The translations under genes and the position numbers were made by a program. From NCBI GenBank assembly GCA_964420285.1, contig CAYQTE010000004.1, positions 69,110 to 133,109 on the forward strand: a DNA stretch of 64,000 bases, given 5' to 3'. This document shows positions 26,601-34,176 of the stretch, one piece after another (positions within the stretch are counted from its first letter, which is position 1; every line of letters starts with the position of its first letter). This stretch comes from CAYQTE01 sp964420285 (GTDB taxonomy: Bacteria > Planctomycetota > Phycisphaerae > Tepidisphaerales > Tepidisphaeraceae). Under the pieces are notes generated by a model, which worked only from the letters and a program-made list of their open reading frames with translations, was not told the origin of the DNA and searched no databases.

Positions 26601-27157
26601 TTCTTCGCGGCCAGGTGCAGAGCATGCACGATTCGTTCACCGGGCTGGCGTTCGGATTGATTCTGGCCATCGTGCTGGTCTATCTGCTCATGGTGATCAA
26701 CTTTCAGTCGTGGATCGACCCGCTGATTATCCTCATGGCGCTGCCGGGCGCGCTGTCGGGAATCCTGTGGATGCTCTGGGCCACCGGCACAACCATCAGC
26801 GTGCCATCGCTGATGGGGGCGATCATGAGCATCGGCGTGGCGACCGCCAATTCCATTCTGCTTGTCACCTTCGCCAACGACCAGCGCCAGGTGGGCATGA
26901 ACGCGAGCGACGCGGCATTGTCGGCCGGTTTGACGCGACTGCGCCCCGTGTTGATGACGGCTTTGGCGATGGTCATCGGCATGCTGCCGATGTCGCTGGG
27001 ACTTGGCGAAGGCGGCGAGCAGAACGCGCCACTGGGCCGGGCCGTTATCGGGGGTTTGCTGCTGGCGACCGTGGCGACGCTGCTGTTTGTGCCGGTGGTC
27101 TACAGCCTGTTGCGCCGACAGGCGCCGATTACGCATGTTGAGAAGGAGTTGATGTAA
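23675..27157 (+). CDS. RND-family efflux transporter with an inserted membrane segment
   Basis: The inner-membrane AcrB-like pump has 1160 residues, some 120 more than usual. The proton relay is in TM4: GILVDDATVGIENIHRN with D403 and D404. Porter-domain landmarks include PTDIFPVINIPVISV near the N-terminus and VGTDFFPTVDAGLLRLHV at the start of the second half. The added length is an insertion at about residues 495-620. It holds two further hydrophobic helices (ILWGAIAVLAAAFLAMDVLV and GGLLFTAALILVAVAVIGL) between the first- and second-half cores. The adaptor gene follows with a 1-bp overlap. No outer-membrane channel gene is nearby, so the TolC-like partner must be elsewhere. Confidence 0.92.
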   Translation: MWIVRLALRRPYTFVVAAMLVCILGIVAILSMPTDIFPVINIPVISVIFNYGGMSPSDMERRIVTPYEQILTTTVNDIDHVESQSLYGVSITKIYLQPGASLPAATAQVTAVSQTAIRSMPAGTTPPLVIQYNASSVPILQLSISSDTMPEQALFDLATKRIRPALVTIPGVQIPFPYGGKQRQIMVDLDPGRMYAYGISPAAVSNAINQQNLILPAGTAKIGSQENQIVLNGSPTIVDQLNSMPIASVGGTTVTIGDVASVRDGFSVQTNIVHANSKRGILLSILKSGNASTLDVVSNVKKALPGIMRTIPNGTSLHVEEMFDQSVFVRGAVMGVVKEAAMAAGLTGLMILLFLGSWRSTLIVMISIPLSILVSIIVLYFMGQTLNTMTLGGMALAVGILVDDATVGIENIHRNLHQGKRLVAAILDGSQQIAVPAFVSTLCICIVFVPVVFISGTAKFLFTPLAMSVVFAMLTSYVLSRSLLPTMVHYLLAAEVELYGGVIDQDDPHAMKVREHQLHHKVRSRLKPILWGAIAVLAAAFLAMDVLVRVPAFGSLAGQAVHSLGIAAGTTVGDIAAFVADITHMTTGGLLFTAALILVAVAVIGLHDGFNRQFERLRRVYGGFLAWALEHRTAVVVGFALLVLASCSLAPFVGTDFFPTVDAGLLRLHVRCPPGTRIEQTEQYFAQVESVIADDIPQSQVSAVIDNMGIPNSGINLSLSDGTLMSPADGEILISLNEKHDPTAGYLRRLRADLPPKFPNLTFFFAPADIVTQVLNFGISAPVDVQITTGILADTDKNAALATSMAHDLAAVPGVVDVHLQQVSRTPDLRVNVDRTFASQVGLTQSDVASNLLISLSSSGQVAPNFWLDPNNGYSYSIYVQTPQYRMDTIGDLDNTPVLSASMVNSPANTQLLSNLARTAPGFSATNITHYNDQPTFDVLMGVQGSDLGSAAKKIQQVVDRYADIARTQTPATSMVLRGQVQSMHDSFTGLAFGLILAIVLVYLLMVINFQSWIDPLIILMALPGALSGILWMLWATGTTISVPSLMGAIMSIGVATANSILLVTFANDQRQVGMNASDAALSAGLTRLRPVLMTALAMVIGMLPMSLGLGEGGEQNAPLGRAVIGGLLLATVATLLFVPVVYSLLRRQAPITHVEKELM

Positions 27158-28509
27158 TGCCAGAAACCCAAAAGCCATACACGCACGCCAGCGGCGCCGA
27201 CGACAGTGGACATGGCAATGGCGCCGGGACCGCGTCACCGCACGTGGCCGATGGCGCAGAGCACCAGATCCCCGCGGATCTGCCCAGTCCGCGCGGCCGG
27301 GTCATTCTTGCCACGGCCGGTGCGGCGGTGCTGTTCCTGGTCGCCATGTTCATCCTGGGACTGGTGCCGCATCTGGGTCAGGCCGAGCAGGCGCAAAAAG
27401 ACGCCCAGCAGCAGGCCAACCAGCCGGTCGTCGTTGCCGTCGCCTATCCCAAAATCGCCCAACCGCTGAAGGAGCTGCACATACCCTGCGATATCCGGCC
27501 ATTCGCGGATACAAACATCTTTCCCCAGACCACCGGCTACCTTCGGAAATGGAACGTGGATATCGGAGACAAGGTGACGGCGGATCAGGTGATCGCCGTC
27601 ATCGATACGCCGCAGGTGGATGCCGAGCTGGCGCAGGCGGCGGCGGCGCTGGATCAGGCCAGGGCCAATGTCGCCAAGGCCAGGGCGGATCTGGATCTGG
27701 CGCAGAAGACGCTGGTCATGTATCAGGATGCCGCCAAGAACGGTCAAGGCGCCGTGGCCGAACTGCAATTGGAGACGCAGGAAGCGTCGGCGCAGGATGC
27801 GCAGGCGGCACTGGATCTGGCCATCGCCTCGGAAAAAGCGGCCGATTCGACAGTCAAGCAATATCAGGTTCTCCAGGGTTTTGAGATTATCAAGTCGCCG
27901 TTCGCGGGAACGGTCACGGCCCGCAACTACGACAACGGTGCTCTGGTATCTCCCACCGAGGCTCTGCCGATGTTCCGGATCGAGCAGACCGACCAGTTGC
28001 GCGTCTTCGCCAGCGTGCCCCAGACCTACGCCACCAGCATCCGCGAAGGACAGGATGCCTATCTCACGCTGCGCAACTACCCCGGCCGCACATTCACCGG
28101 CAAGGTCGCGCGATCAGCCGGTGCGCTCAGCGCCAGCACCCGGACGCTTTCGTATGAGTTGGATTTTCCGAACACCGACGGCTCGATCTATGCCGGCATG
28201 TACGGCGACGCGACGATCCCCATCGAGGAACAGCAGGCCACGATGACCATTCCGACCAGCGCACTGATCTTCAATTCGCAGGGTCTGCGCGCGGCGGTTG
28301 TCGGCGACGATGGCAAGGTCCACATGAAGACCATCGAGGTCGGACGCGATTTCGGCACCGAAATCGAAGTGAACAGCGGTTTGGACAGCAAGGACGAGGT
28401 TGTCACCAATCCAGGCCTTCGCCTGGGTGATGGGGTTGCGGTGACCAAGTCCGCGCCGGCCGTCGCTCCGCCCGCCGGCAGTGCCTCGACGTCCGGCGCC
28501 AGGAACTAG
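27157..28509 (+). CDS. RND pump periplasmic adaptor (membrane fusion protein)
   Basis: The 450-residue HlyD/AcrA-type adaptor has a single N-terminal membrane helix (ILATAGAAVLFLVAMFILGL, about residues 50-69) after a 48-residue cytoplasmic tail. A lipoyl half-motif follows (GYLRKWNVDIGDKVTADQVI), then a long coiled-coil hairpin (AELAQAAAALDQARANVAKA onward). The second lipoyl half is IKSPFAGTVTARNYDNGALV, followed by a beta-barrel (LRVFASVPQTYATSIREGQD) and a membrane-proximal domain. It bridges the RND pump to an outer-membrane channel. The long polar N-terminus is unusual for the family. It is co-transcribed with the pump. Confidence 0.93.
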   Translation: MPETQKPYTHASGADDSGHGNGAGTASPHVADGAEHQIPADLPSPRGRVILATAGAAVLFLVAMFILGLVPHLGQAEQAQKDAQQQANQPVVVAVAYPKIAQPLKELHIPCDIRPFADTNIFPQTTGYLRKWNVDIGDKVTADQVIAVIDTPQVDAELAQAAAALDQARANVAKARADLDLAQKTLVMYQDAAKNGQGAVAELQLETQEASAQDAQAALDLAIASEKAADSTVKQYQVLQGFEIIKSPFAGTVTARNYDNGALVSPTEALPMFRIEQTDQLRVFASVPQTYATSIREGQDAYLTLRNYPGRTFTGKVARSAGALSASTRTLSYELDFPNTDGSIYAGMYGDATIPIEEQQATMTIPTSALIFNSQGLRAAVVGDDGKVHMKTIEVGRDFGTEIEVNSGLDSKDEVVTNPGLRLGDGVAVTKSAPAVAPPAGSASTSGARN

Positions 28510-28576
28510 GGCGCACGGCTATGGACAACGCGGGCGATTTCGCCACAATACCGCCCTCTTTACAAGCGAGGTAACA

Positions 28577-28903
28577 ATGGCCGAAGACGTACAGCCCGAA
28601 CCGATTCAGCAGCAGCAGCAAATCGCCCTGACGGTCGATGAGCGCGAGATGCGGACCGTGTACTCCAACACCTACCGCATCAGCACCACCAACGACGAAG
28701 TCGTCGTCGATCTCTGCTTCAACATGCTGATGCCCAGCCCGCAACAGGGCGGCCAGCAGCAACTGCTGCTCAAGGTCTCCGACCGCGTGGTCCTCAGCTA
28801 CACCACCGCCAAGCGGCTGGCACTATCGCTCGGGCAGATCGTCAAGCGATACGAGCAGCAGTTCGGCGAGCTCTCGCTGGCGGGTCCGACGCAGCGCAAA
28901 TAA
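28577..28903 (+). CDS. DUF3467 family protein
   Basis: The 108-residue protein matches the DUF3467 pattern: RTVYSNTYRISTTNDEVVVD, then FNM and later RVVLSYTTAKRLALSLGQIV with YEQQFGE near the end. A Gln-rich stretch (PIQQQQQ and QQGGQQQ) surrounds the core. Members are small cytoplasmic proteins of unknown function found in many bacteria and archaea. The ATG at 28577 is preceded by GCGAGG; an upstream start at 28481 would overlap non-conserved DNA. It follows the efflux operon by 67 bp but is probably independent. Confidence 0.8.
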   Translation: MAEDVQPEPIQQQQQIALTVDEREMRTVYSNTYRISTTNDEVVVDLCFNMLMPSPQQGGQQQLLLKVSDRVVLSYTTAKRLALSLGQIVKRYEQQFGELSLAGPTQRK

Positions 28904-29008
28904 CTGGATCAAATGTCGGCGTAAATCGCCGCTTGAGCGATGGCACGACGCGGCCGTTGAGTATCGCCGTGCGCACGCGGCGGCTGTTTGGCCACTGGGC
29001 GCTGTCGG

Positions 29009-30610
29009 CTACGACGCCAGGCGTTCCGCGATGGGGGGCGACTCGGCCAGGCCGATCACCGCGCCCAGGTCGTCCAGCGTGATGCCGCGGTTGCCGATCT
29101 GGTTCGCCTCGAACGCCGCCGCCGCCGAGCCCACGTACGCCGCCGCCGCCAGCGTGCCGCCGGCCGCAAGCACCACGCTGGCCGCCGCCAGCAGCGCATC
29201 GCCGCATCCCATCGGATCGACGGCCCCGCAGGCCAGCGAGGGCAGGTATTGGCTGTAGAGCCGCTGATTGATCGGCTCGCCGGCCGTCGGCTCGACCGAC
29301 CAAAGCGCCTCTTCCACGTCGCTCTCGGTCGGCTTTTGAAACGTGACCAGGCCCTGCTTGCCCAGGGTGATGATGGCCTGCCGGGCGGCCGTCCGCTCCA
29401 GGAGATTCCACACCACCGCGCCCAGGCCGCTGGAAAAATCGTTCAGGGTCTCGCGGGCCTCGCGCTCGGTGGGGCACAGCAGATCAACGCCGCGGAAATT
29501 GAGCAAATTGGTCTGCCGGCCGCTCACGTCGGCCGTCAGGATCGGCACCCGCGACCGCAGCGGCTCCAGAAGTATCTCGAGCAATCCCGACGTGATTGCG
29601 CCATATCCGAAATCGGCGAAGATCACGGCGTCGGCCCCCATCGCCGCGTCGAGAATGATCTCGGCCGCTTCGTGCGTGCGCCGCGAATCCGGCGGCTGAA
29701 CCGCGCCGTCGTCCACCTTGAACACCTTGGTCTGATCGACCAGGAACCGGCTCTTGCAGACCAGCCCGCGCCGCTGGCCGGCCGGTTTTACCGCAATACC
29801 CGCGCCGCCCAGCCGCATCATCGTCTGCCGCGAGGCATCGTCATCGGCCAAAGTGGTGACCAGGCTGACGCTCGCGCCCAGCCCGGCCGCGTGCAGAGCG
29901 ATCACCGCCGCGCCGCCGTCGTAGTCCTCGTGGGACAGCGTTTGCAGAGCCATCATGGGCGCTTCGCCGGCGATGCCGGTGGCGTCGCAATGGTGATAGC
30001 GGTCCAGGATATAGTCCCCGACGACCACGATCTTCATGTCCCTGGCGCGGGCGAGCGTCCGCCACAGCGATGCGCCCGACAGGTCGTTGGCCTCGCGGAA
30101 GCGCCGCACCTTTTCATCGGCGAAGGCGTCGGCGCGCGGCATGCCGTTGATCAAGGCCGTCGACGAATACACCACCTGCCCGCTGCTGAACACGACCTTG
30201 CCGCCCCCTTGCTCGACGGCGTCTTTCTCCAGTTGGAAGCGAGGATCGTGGTTGTTCTCGTATTCCTTGCCCTTGACGTACATGTCCGGCCGCAGCGACT
30301 GGAGCAATTCAACGGCGGTGGGGCGGCGATTGATATAGACCGCATCGACGCATTCCAGCGCCGCCAGACTGCCGGCCCGAAGTTCCTCGGGAATCAGCGG
30401 CCGGTTCACGCCCTTGCCCACGTGCGTATCGGCGCTGACCGACACCACCAGGAAATCCCCCAGCGATCTGGCATGCTCCAGGTGCTGGATATGCCCGGGA
30501 TGCACGATGTCGAAACATCCGTGGCAATGCACGACGGTCCGCCCGGCCGATCGCGCCGCCTGTCGCATCGCCAGAAGCTGGTCCAGATTCACGATCTTTC
30601 GGCTGGCCAT
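29009..30610 (-). CDS. HldE-like bifunctional protein: nucleotidyltransferase followed by PfkB-type sugar kinase
   Basis: Residues 1-165 are a cytidylyltransferase-like domain with the HxGH motif in GCFDIVHPGHIQHLEHA and the VKGKEYENN segment of RfaE/HldE C-domains. Residues about 190-533 are a ribokinase-fold (PfkB) kinase: VVVGDYILDRYHH at its start and VDPMGCGDALLAA carrying the catalytic Asp of the G-x-G-D motif. HldE makes ADP-D-glycero-beta-D-manno-heptose, but in E. coli the kinase comes first; here the order is reversed. The ATG at 30610 follows GGAGG. The gene is divergent from a glycosyltransferase operon, consistent with making an activated sugar for it. Heptose as product is an inference. 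Confidence 0.82.
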   Translation of the reverse strand: MASRKIVNLDQLLAMRQAARSAGRTVVHCHGCFDIVHPGHIQHLEHARSLGDFLVVSVSADTHVGKGVNRPLIPEELRAGSLAALECVDAVYINRRPTAVELLQSLRPDMYVKGKEYENNHDPRFQLEKDAVEQGGGKVVFSSGQVVYSSTALINGMPRADAFADEKVRRFREANDLSGASLWRTLARARDMKIVVVGDYILDRYHHCDATGIAGEAPMMALQTLSHEDYDGGAAVIALHAAGLGASVSLVTTLADDDASRQTMMRLGGAGIAVKPAGQRRGLVCKSRFLVDQTKVFKVDDGAVQPPDSRRTHEAAEIILDAAMGADAVIFADFGYGAITSGLLEILLEPLRSRVPILTADVSGRQTNLLNFRGVDLLCPTEREARETLNDFSSGLGAVVWNLLERTAARQAIITLGKQGLVTFQKPTESDVEEALWSVEPTAGEPINQRLYSQYLPSLACGAVDPMGCGDALLAAASVVLAAGGTLAAAAYVGSAAAAFEANQIGNRGITLDDLGAVIGLAESPPIAERLAS

Positions 30611-30758
30611 CGGTTCGTTCCTCCCACAGCGCACAATCGCGTATTCGCATCATCGACCGCCTCCGCCGCCGTGCGTGAGGAAATTATCGGACCAGGGATG
30701 CAGGCCGCGGGCCAAAATCCGTTCATCCCGGCCGGTGGATTCGTCCGATAATTCTCCC

Positions 30759-32960
30759 ATGCTGCCCAATCCGCCGTTGGACAATCCGGCGCCGCCCGCT
30801 CCGCAGTCCGGTTCCGACATTGGTGCCCAGCGCCGGCTGCTGTTGCAACGCAATCTCGACGCCATCAAGACCAGCCGGCCGGCACTGGCGGCGGTTCTTT
30901 CGGCCGTTACGCCAGATGCTCAATACACCATTGCGCCATCGGCAACGGGACGGCCGACGATCTTTTCCGATTCCGGGGGCGGCGGGCGAGCGTGTCTTTC
31001 CGCGGCGGGCGATCCGCTGGGGGCTGCGGCGCAGGCGATGGCGCAGCTCAAGCCGGATATCGCCAACGGTAACCCGCTGGCTCTGATCGGGCTGGGTGAT
31101 GCGTATCTGGTGGCGGCGCTGGCTCAGAACCCGCCGGAACTTGCCCTGGGACGCCAGCAGCCGATCTTCATCATCGAACCCGATCCGCGACTGGTGCTGA
31201 CGGCGATGATGCTGCACGATTTCACCGGGCCGAATGGTCCCATCGAGCAGGCGCGGTTTCAGTGGTTCGTTGGCGCCGACTGGGATGCGGTTCTGCTGAA
31301 GACGCTGAACGACGACCTGTTCCTGCCGTTCCCGGAGATCAACGTGCGTCTGGGCGCCGGCGCAGTCGCCATCGAGGCCAAACTCAAGGACGTGCTGCAG
31401 AAGATTCTGCTGGAAGACGGGCGGCTGAACTCGGTCAATCGAAAATATTACGAGTCGCTGACCGCCGCCGATTACGCCGCGGTCTTCTCCGACCATCCGC
31501 CCCGGCCGCCGCGCGTGCTGCTGATTACCTCGCGATTCACGACGGTGCTGCAATATTCCACGGCGGATGCGGCCGAAGCCTTCGCGCAGCTTGGCTGGCA
31601 GACCCGCACGGTGATCGAGCCGTCGCCCTATCACAGCGTCCGCCGCATGGCTTTGCGCAAGGCTCTGGGCGATTTCCAGCCGGACCTGATCTTCCAGATC
31701 GATCACCACCGCCACGAATACGGCGATACTTATCCGGTCACGATCCCCTTCGCCTGCTGGGTTCAGGATTATCTTCCCAATCTGACCAATCGGGACGCGG
31801 GGATGAAGATATCCGGGCGCGATTTCGTCCTGACCAGCTCCGGCTCGCATTTTGTCCGCGCCTACAGCTATCCGCCGCGGCAGATCGTGGCGATGCCGAA
31901 TCTGGCGCGGCTGCCGGTGCGGCCGCCGTCGTGGAGCAGTTCGCGGCCGGATGTGGTCTACGTCTCCAACTGGTCGCAGCGCACGGCCGACGTGTTCCGC
32001 GACGTGATGAACCAGACGCGCTCGATTCCACAATTGACCAAGCCGATCGAAGCCGTCTGCAATCAGATCATCAAGATCTACAACGACGGCGGCTGCCTGC
32101 CCACAAATTACGACATCCGCCGCACGCTGTGCGATGTCTTTCTGGCCCGCGAAGTGTGCGTGCATGACAGCGAACTTCTGAATTCGCTGGTCAATCTCCT
32201 CTTCGACCGCCTGAACAATCAGCTCTATCGCCATCAGGCCCTGCGGTGGGCGATGGACATCTGCCACCGGCGAAATCTGACGCTGGAACTTTACGGCCGG
32301 GGCTGGGAAAAGAACTCCGAGTTTGCCCGCTTCGCCAAGGGGCCGATCCGGCCGGGAAGCGATTTCGAGCAGCTTGTGCGCGATGCCCGGATCAATCTGC
32401 AACTGGAGCCGTACGCCTGCTTCACGCATCCGCGCATGCCGACGGGTCTGTTCGCCGGCGGGTTCTTCCTGGTTCGCGACAATCCTCTCAACCGCCTGCC
32501 GCAGGAACTGCTGGATTACGTCACGGATCATTTCGACTCTCGCGTGCGCAGCGTTGAGGACGCCCGGCAGTTCATCGAACCGGCCCGGCGCCGTGAGCTG
32601 GAAGGGCTGCTGGAATTCTGCCGCTGCCTGGCCGAGCAGGTTGATCCGATCGAATCCGTCCGCGCCTGGCAGGATTGCCAGTTGCTTCGCCCGCACCAAC
32701 CGGCGCTTCCGCTGATGAACGATATCTGCTTCCACGATCGTCAGACGCTCGACGATCGCATCCAGTATTTCCTGGGTCATCCCAGGCAGCGAAGCGAAGT
32801 CGCGGCGGCGCAGCGGCAGGATTTGGAGACGCGATTGAGCTACCCGGCGGGTTTGCGACGCATGATCGGCGCGATCGGCCGGCTGATCGCCCAGGAACGG
32901 CCCGTTGTTGCGATAACGGCGGCGGAGAAATCCGCCGGAACCGCGCAGGCGGCGGCATGA
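30759..32960 (+). CDS. GT-B glycosyltransferase-like protein, CgeB-like C-terminal domain
   Basis: The 733-residue protein has an N-terminal ~230-residue region with AQRRLLLQRNLDAIK and PIFIIEPDPRLVLTAMMLH. That region resembles the 6-hydroxymethylpterin-like or motility-accessory (DUF115-type) domain region rather than a catalytic transferase. From about residue 245 a GT-B fold begins (PRVLLITSRFTTVLQYSTAD; CWVQDYLPNLTN). The C-terminal half contains LTLELYGRGW and the PYACFTHPRMPTGLFAGGFF loop typical of CgeB/GT1-like nucleotide-sugar binding. It is first in a three-gene plus-strand operon and 148 bp from the divergent HldE-like gene. Donor and acceptor are unknown. Confidence 0.7.
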   Translation: MLPNPPLDNPAPPAPQSGSDIGAQRRLLLQRNLDAIKTSRPALAAVLSAVTPDAQYTIAPSATGRPTIFSDSGGGGRACLSAAGDPLGAAAQAMAQLKPDIANGNPLALIGLGDAYLVAALAQNPPELALGRQQPIFIIEPDPRLVLTAMMLHDFTGPNGPIEQARFQWFVGADWDAVLLKTLNDDLFLPFPEINVRLGAGAVAIEAKLKDVLQKILLEDGRLNSVNRKYYESLTAADYAAVFSDHPPRPPRVLLITSRFTTVLQYSTADAAEAFAQLGWQTRTVIEPSPYHSVRRMALRKALGDFQPDLIFQIDHHRHEYGDTYPVTIPFACWVQDYLPNLTNRDAGMKISGRDFVLTSSGSHFVRAYSYPPRQIVAMPNLARLPVRPPSWSSSRPDVVYVSNWSQRTADVFRDVMNQTRSIPQLTKPIEAVCNQIIKIYNDGGCLPTNYDIRRTLCDVFLAREVCVHDSELLNSLVNLLFDRLNNQLYRHQALRWAMDICHRRNLTLELYGRGWEKNSEFARFAKGPIRPGSDFEQLVRDARINLQLEPYACFTHPRMPTGLFAGGFFLVRDNPLNRLPQELLDYVTDHFDSRVRSVEDARQFIEPARRRELEGLLEFCRCLAEQVDPIESVRAWQDCQLLRPHQPALPLMNDICFHDRQTLDDRIQYFLGHPRQRSEVAAAQRQDLETRLSYPAGLRRMIGAIGRLIAQERPVVAITAAEKSAGTAQAAA

Positions 32961-32976
32961 GGCGGAGGTACACGCG

Positions 32977-34176
32977 ATGCGATTGAGCTACGTCCTGATT
33001 TCCTACGACCGCCGGGAGGCGCTGCTCTCGACGCTGGCGCGGCTCAACGGGGTGACGCCGCTGCCGCCGGGCGATTGGGAGGTCATCGTCGTGGATAACG
33101 CCTCGACCGACGGCTCGCCCGACGCCGTCGAGCGCACGTTTCCCAATGTGCGGCTGGTTCGCAACGAACGCAACATCGGCATGCCCGCCCGCAATCGCGG
33201 CTTTGCCATGGCCAGGGGCGATTTCATCATCAACCTGGACGACGACAGCTATCCGGCCGAGCCCGCCGCCGTCCTCCGCATGCTCCAGTATATGGATGAG
33301 CATCCCGCCTGCGCCGCCGTCGTGGCCAGGGCTGTTCTGCCTGACGGCACGGCCGAGGCGCCGGCGCTGCCGACGGTGTTGCTAGGCTGCGCCACGTGCC
33401 TGCGGCGATCGGCACTGTTGCGCGTCGGCGGCTTTTGCACCGATTTTTTCCGCCAGGCCGAGGAATACGATCTCAGCTTCCGCATCTGGGCCGCCGGCTT
33501 CACGATCGACCGCTTCGAGGACATACTCTTCAGACACGAAAAAGTGGACGGTCCGGGCCGAAGCCTGCCGCTGGTCTGCCGCATGGACCTGCGAAACAAT
33601 CTCATCGTCGCCGGGCGCTTTCTGCCGCCCAACCTGTGGCGCGAATACCGCCGCGACTGGTTGCTGCGCTATTCCGCCATCGCCCGCAGCCTCGGCTGCC
33701 GCCAGGCCGCCAGGCTGGGAACCATCGCCGGATTGTGGCGCAGTTTTGGCGAGCGGCTGCGGGCATCGTCGCGGCTGGACGCGCAGTCCATCGAGTTGAT
33801 TTTCGGCCTTGACCACCAGAAGAAACTCATCGCCGAATGGTCGGCCAGCCGCGGCATGAAATATGTCGCCATCGCCGATTTCGGCAAGAACCTGTATGCC
33901 ACCTATTCCGCCTGCCAGGCGGCCGGGCTGATCGTCACCGCCATCGCCGACGACAATCCCGCGTTTGACGGGCTGCTGTATCGCGATCTGCCGATCCGCC
34001 CGCTGGCCGACGTTCTCAAGGGGCGTCTGGACGGCGTGGTGCTGAGCAACATCAATCCGGTGCAGATCGACGCGAAGATGGCCGCGATCCGGCGGGTATA
34101 CGCGGGTCCGGCGTTGCGGCTGTGGCAGCCTCGGTACGTTGAAATCCCCGCCGCGCAACGAGCCCAGGCCGCATGA
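32977..34176 (+). CDS. Family 2 glycosyltransferase with C-terminal Rossmann-like extension
   Basis: Residues 1-220 are GT2: LSYVLISYDRREALLSTLAR, VIVVDNASTDGS, NIGMPARNRG and the metal site INLDDDSYPA, with FRQAEEYDLSFRIWAAGF as the acceptor motif. The last ~100 residues (KYVAIADFGKNLYATYSACQ, then TAIADDNPAFDG and VVLSNINPVQID) resemble a small Rossmann domain, as at the end of some sugar C-methyltransferases. This is an unusual addition to a GT2. It lies 16 bp after the GT-B gene and overlaps the next gene by 4 bp. Confidence 0.85.
   Translation: MRLSYVLISYDRREALLSTLARLNGVTPLPPGDWEVIVVDNASTDGSPDAVERTFPNVRLVRNERNIGMPARNRGFAMARGDFIINLDDDSYPAEPAAVLRMLQYMDEHPACAAVVARAVLPDGTAEAPALPTVLLGCATCLRRSALLRVGGFCTDFFRQAEEYDLSFRIWAAGFTIDRFEDILFRHEKVDGPGRSLPLVCRMDLRNNLIVAGRFLPPNLWREYRRDWLLRYSAIARSLGCRQAARLGTIAGLWRSFGERLRASSRLDAQSIELIFGLDHQKKLIAEWSASRGMKYVAIADFGKNLYATYSACQAAGLIVTAIADDNPAFDGLLYRDLPIRPLADVLKGRLDGVVLSNINPVQIDAKMAAIRRVYAGPALRLWQPRYVEIPAAQRAQAA

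Noticed and set aside
30723..32780. A 685-codon minus-strand open frame opposite the GT-B gene
   Set aside because: High-GC shadow; the plus strand has recognisable transferase motifs and tight spacing to the next gene.
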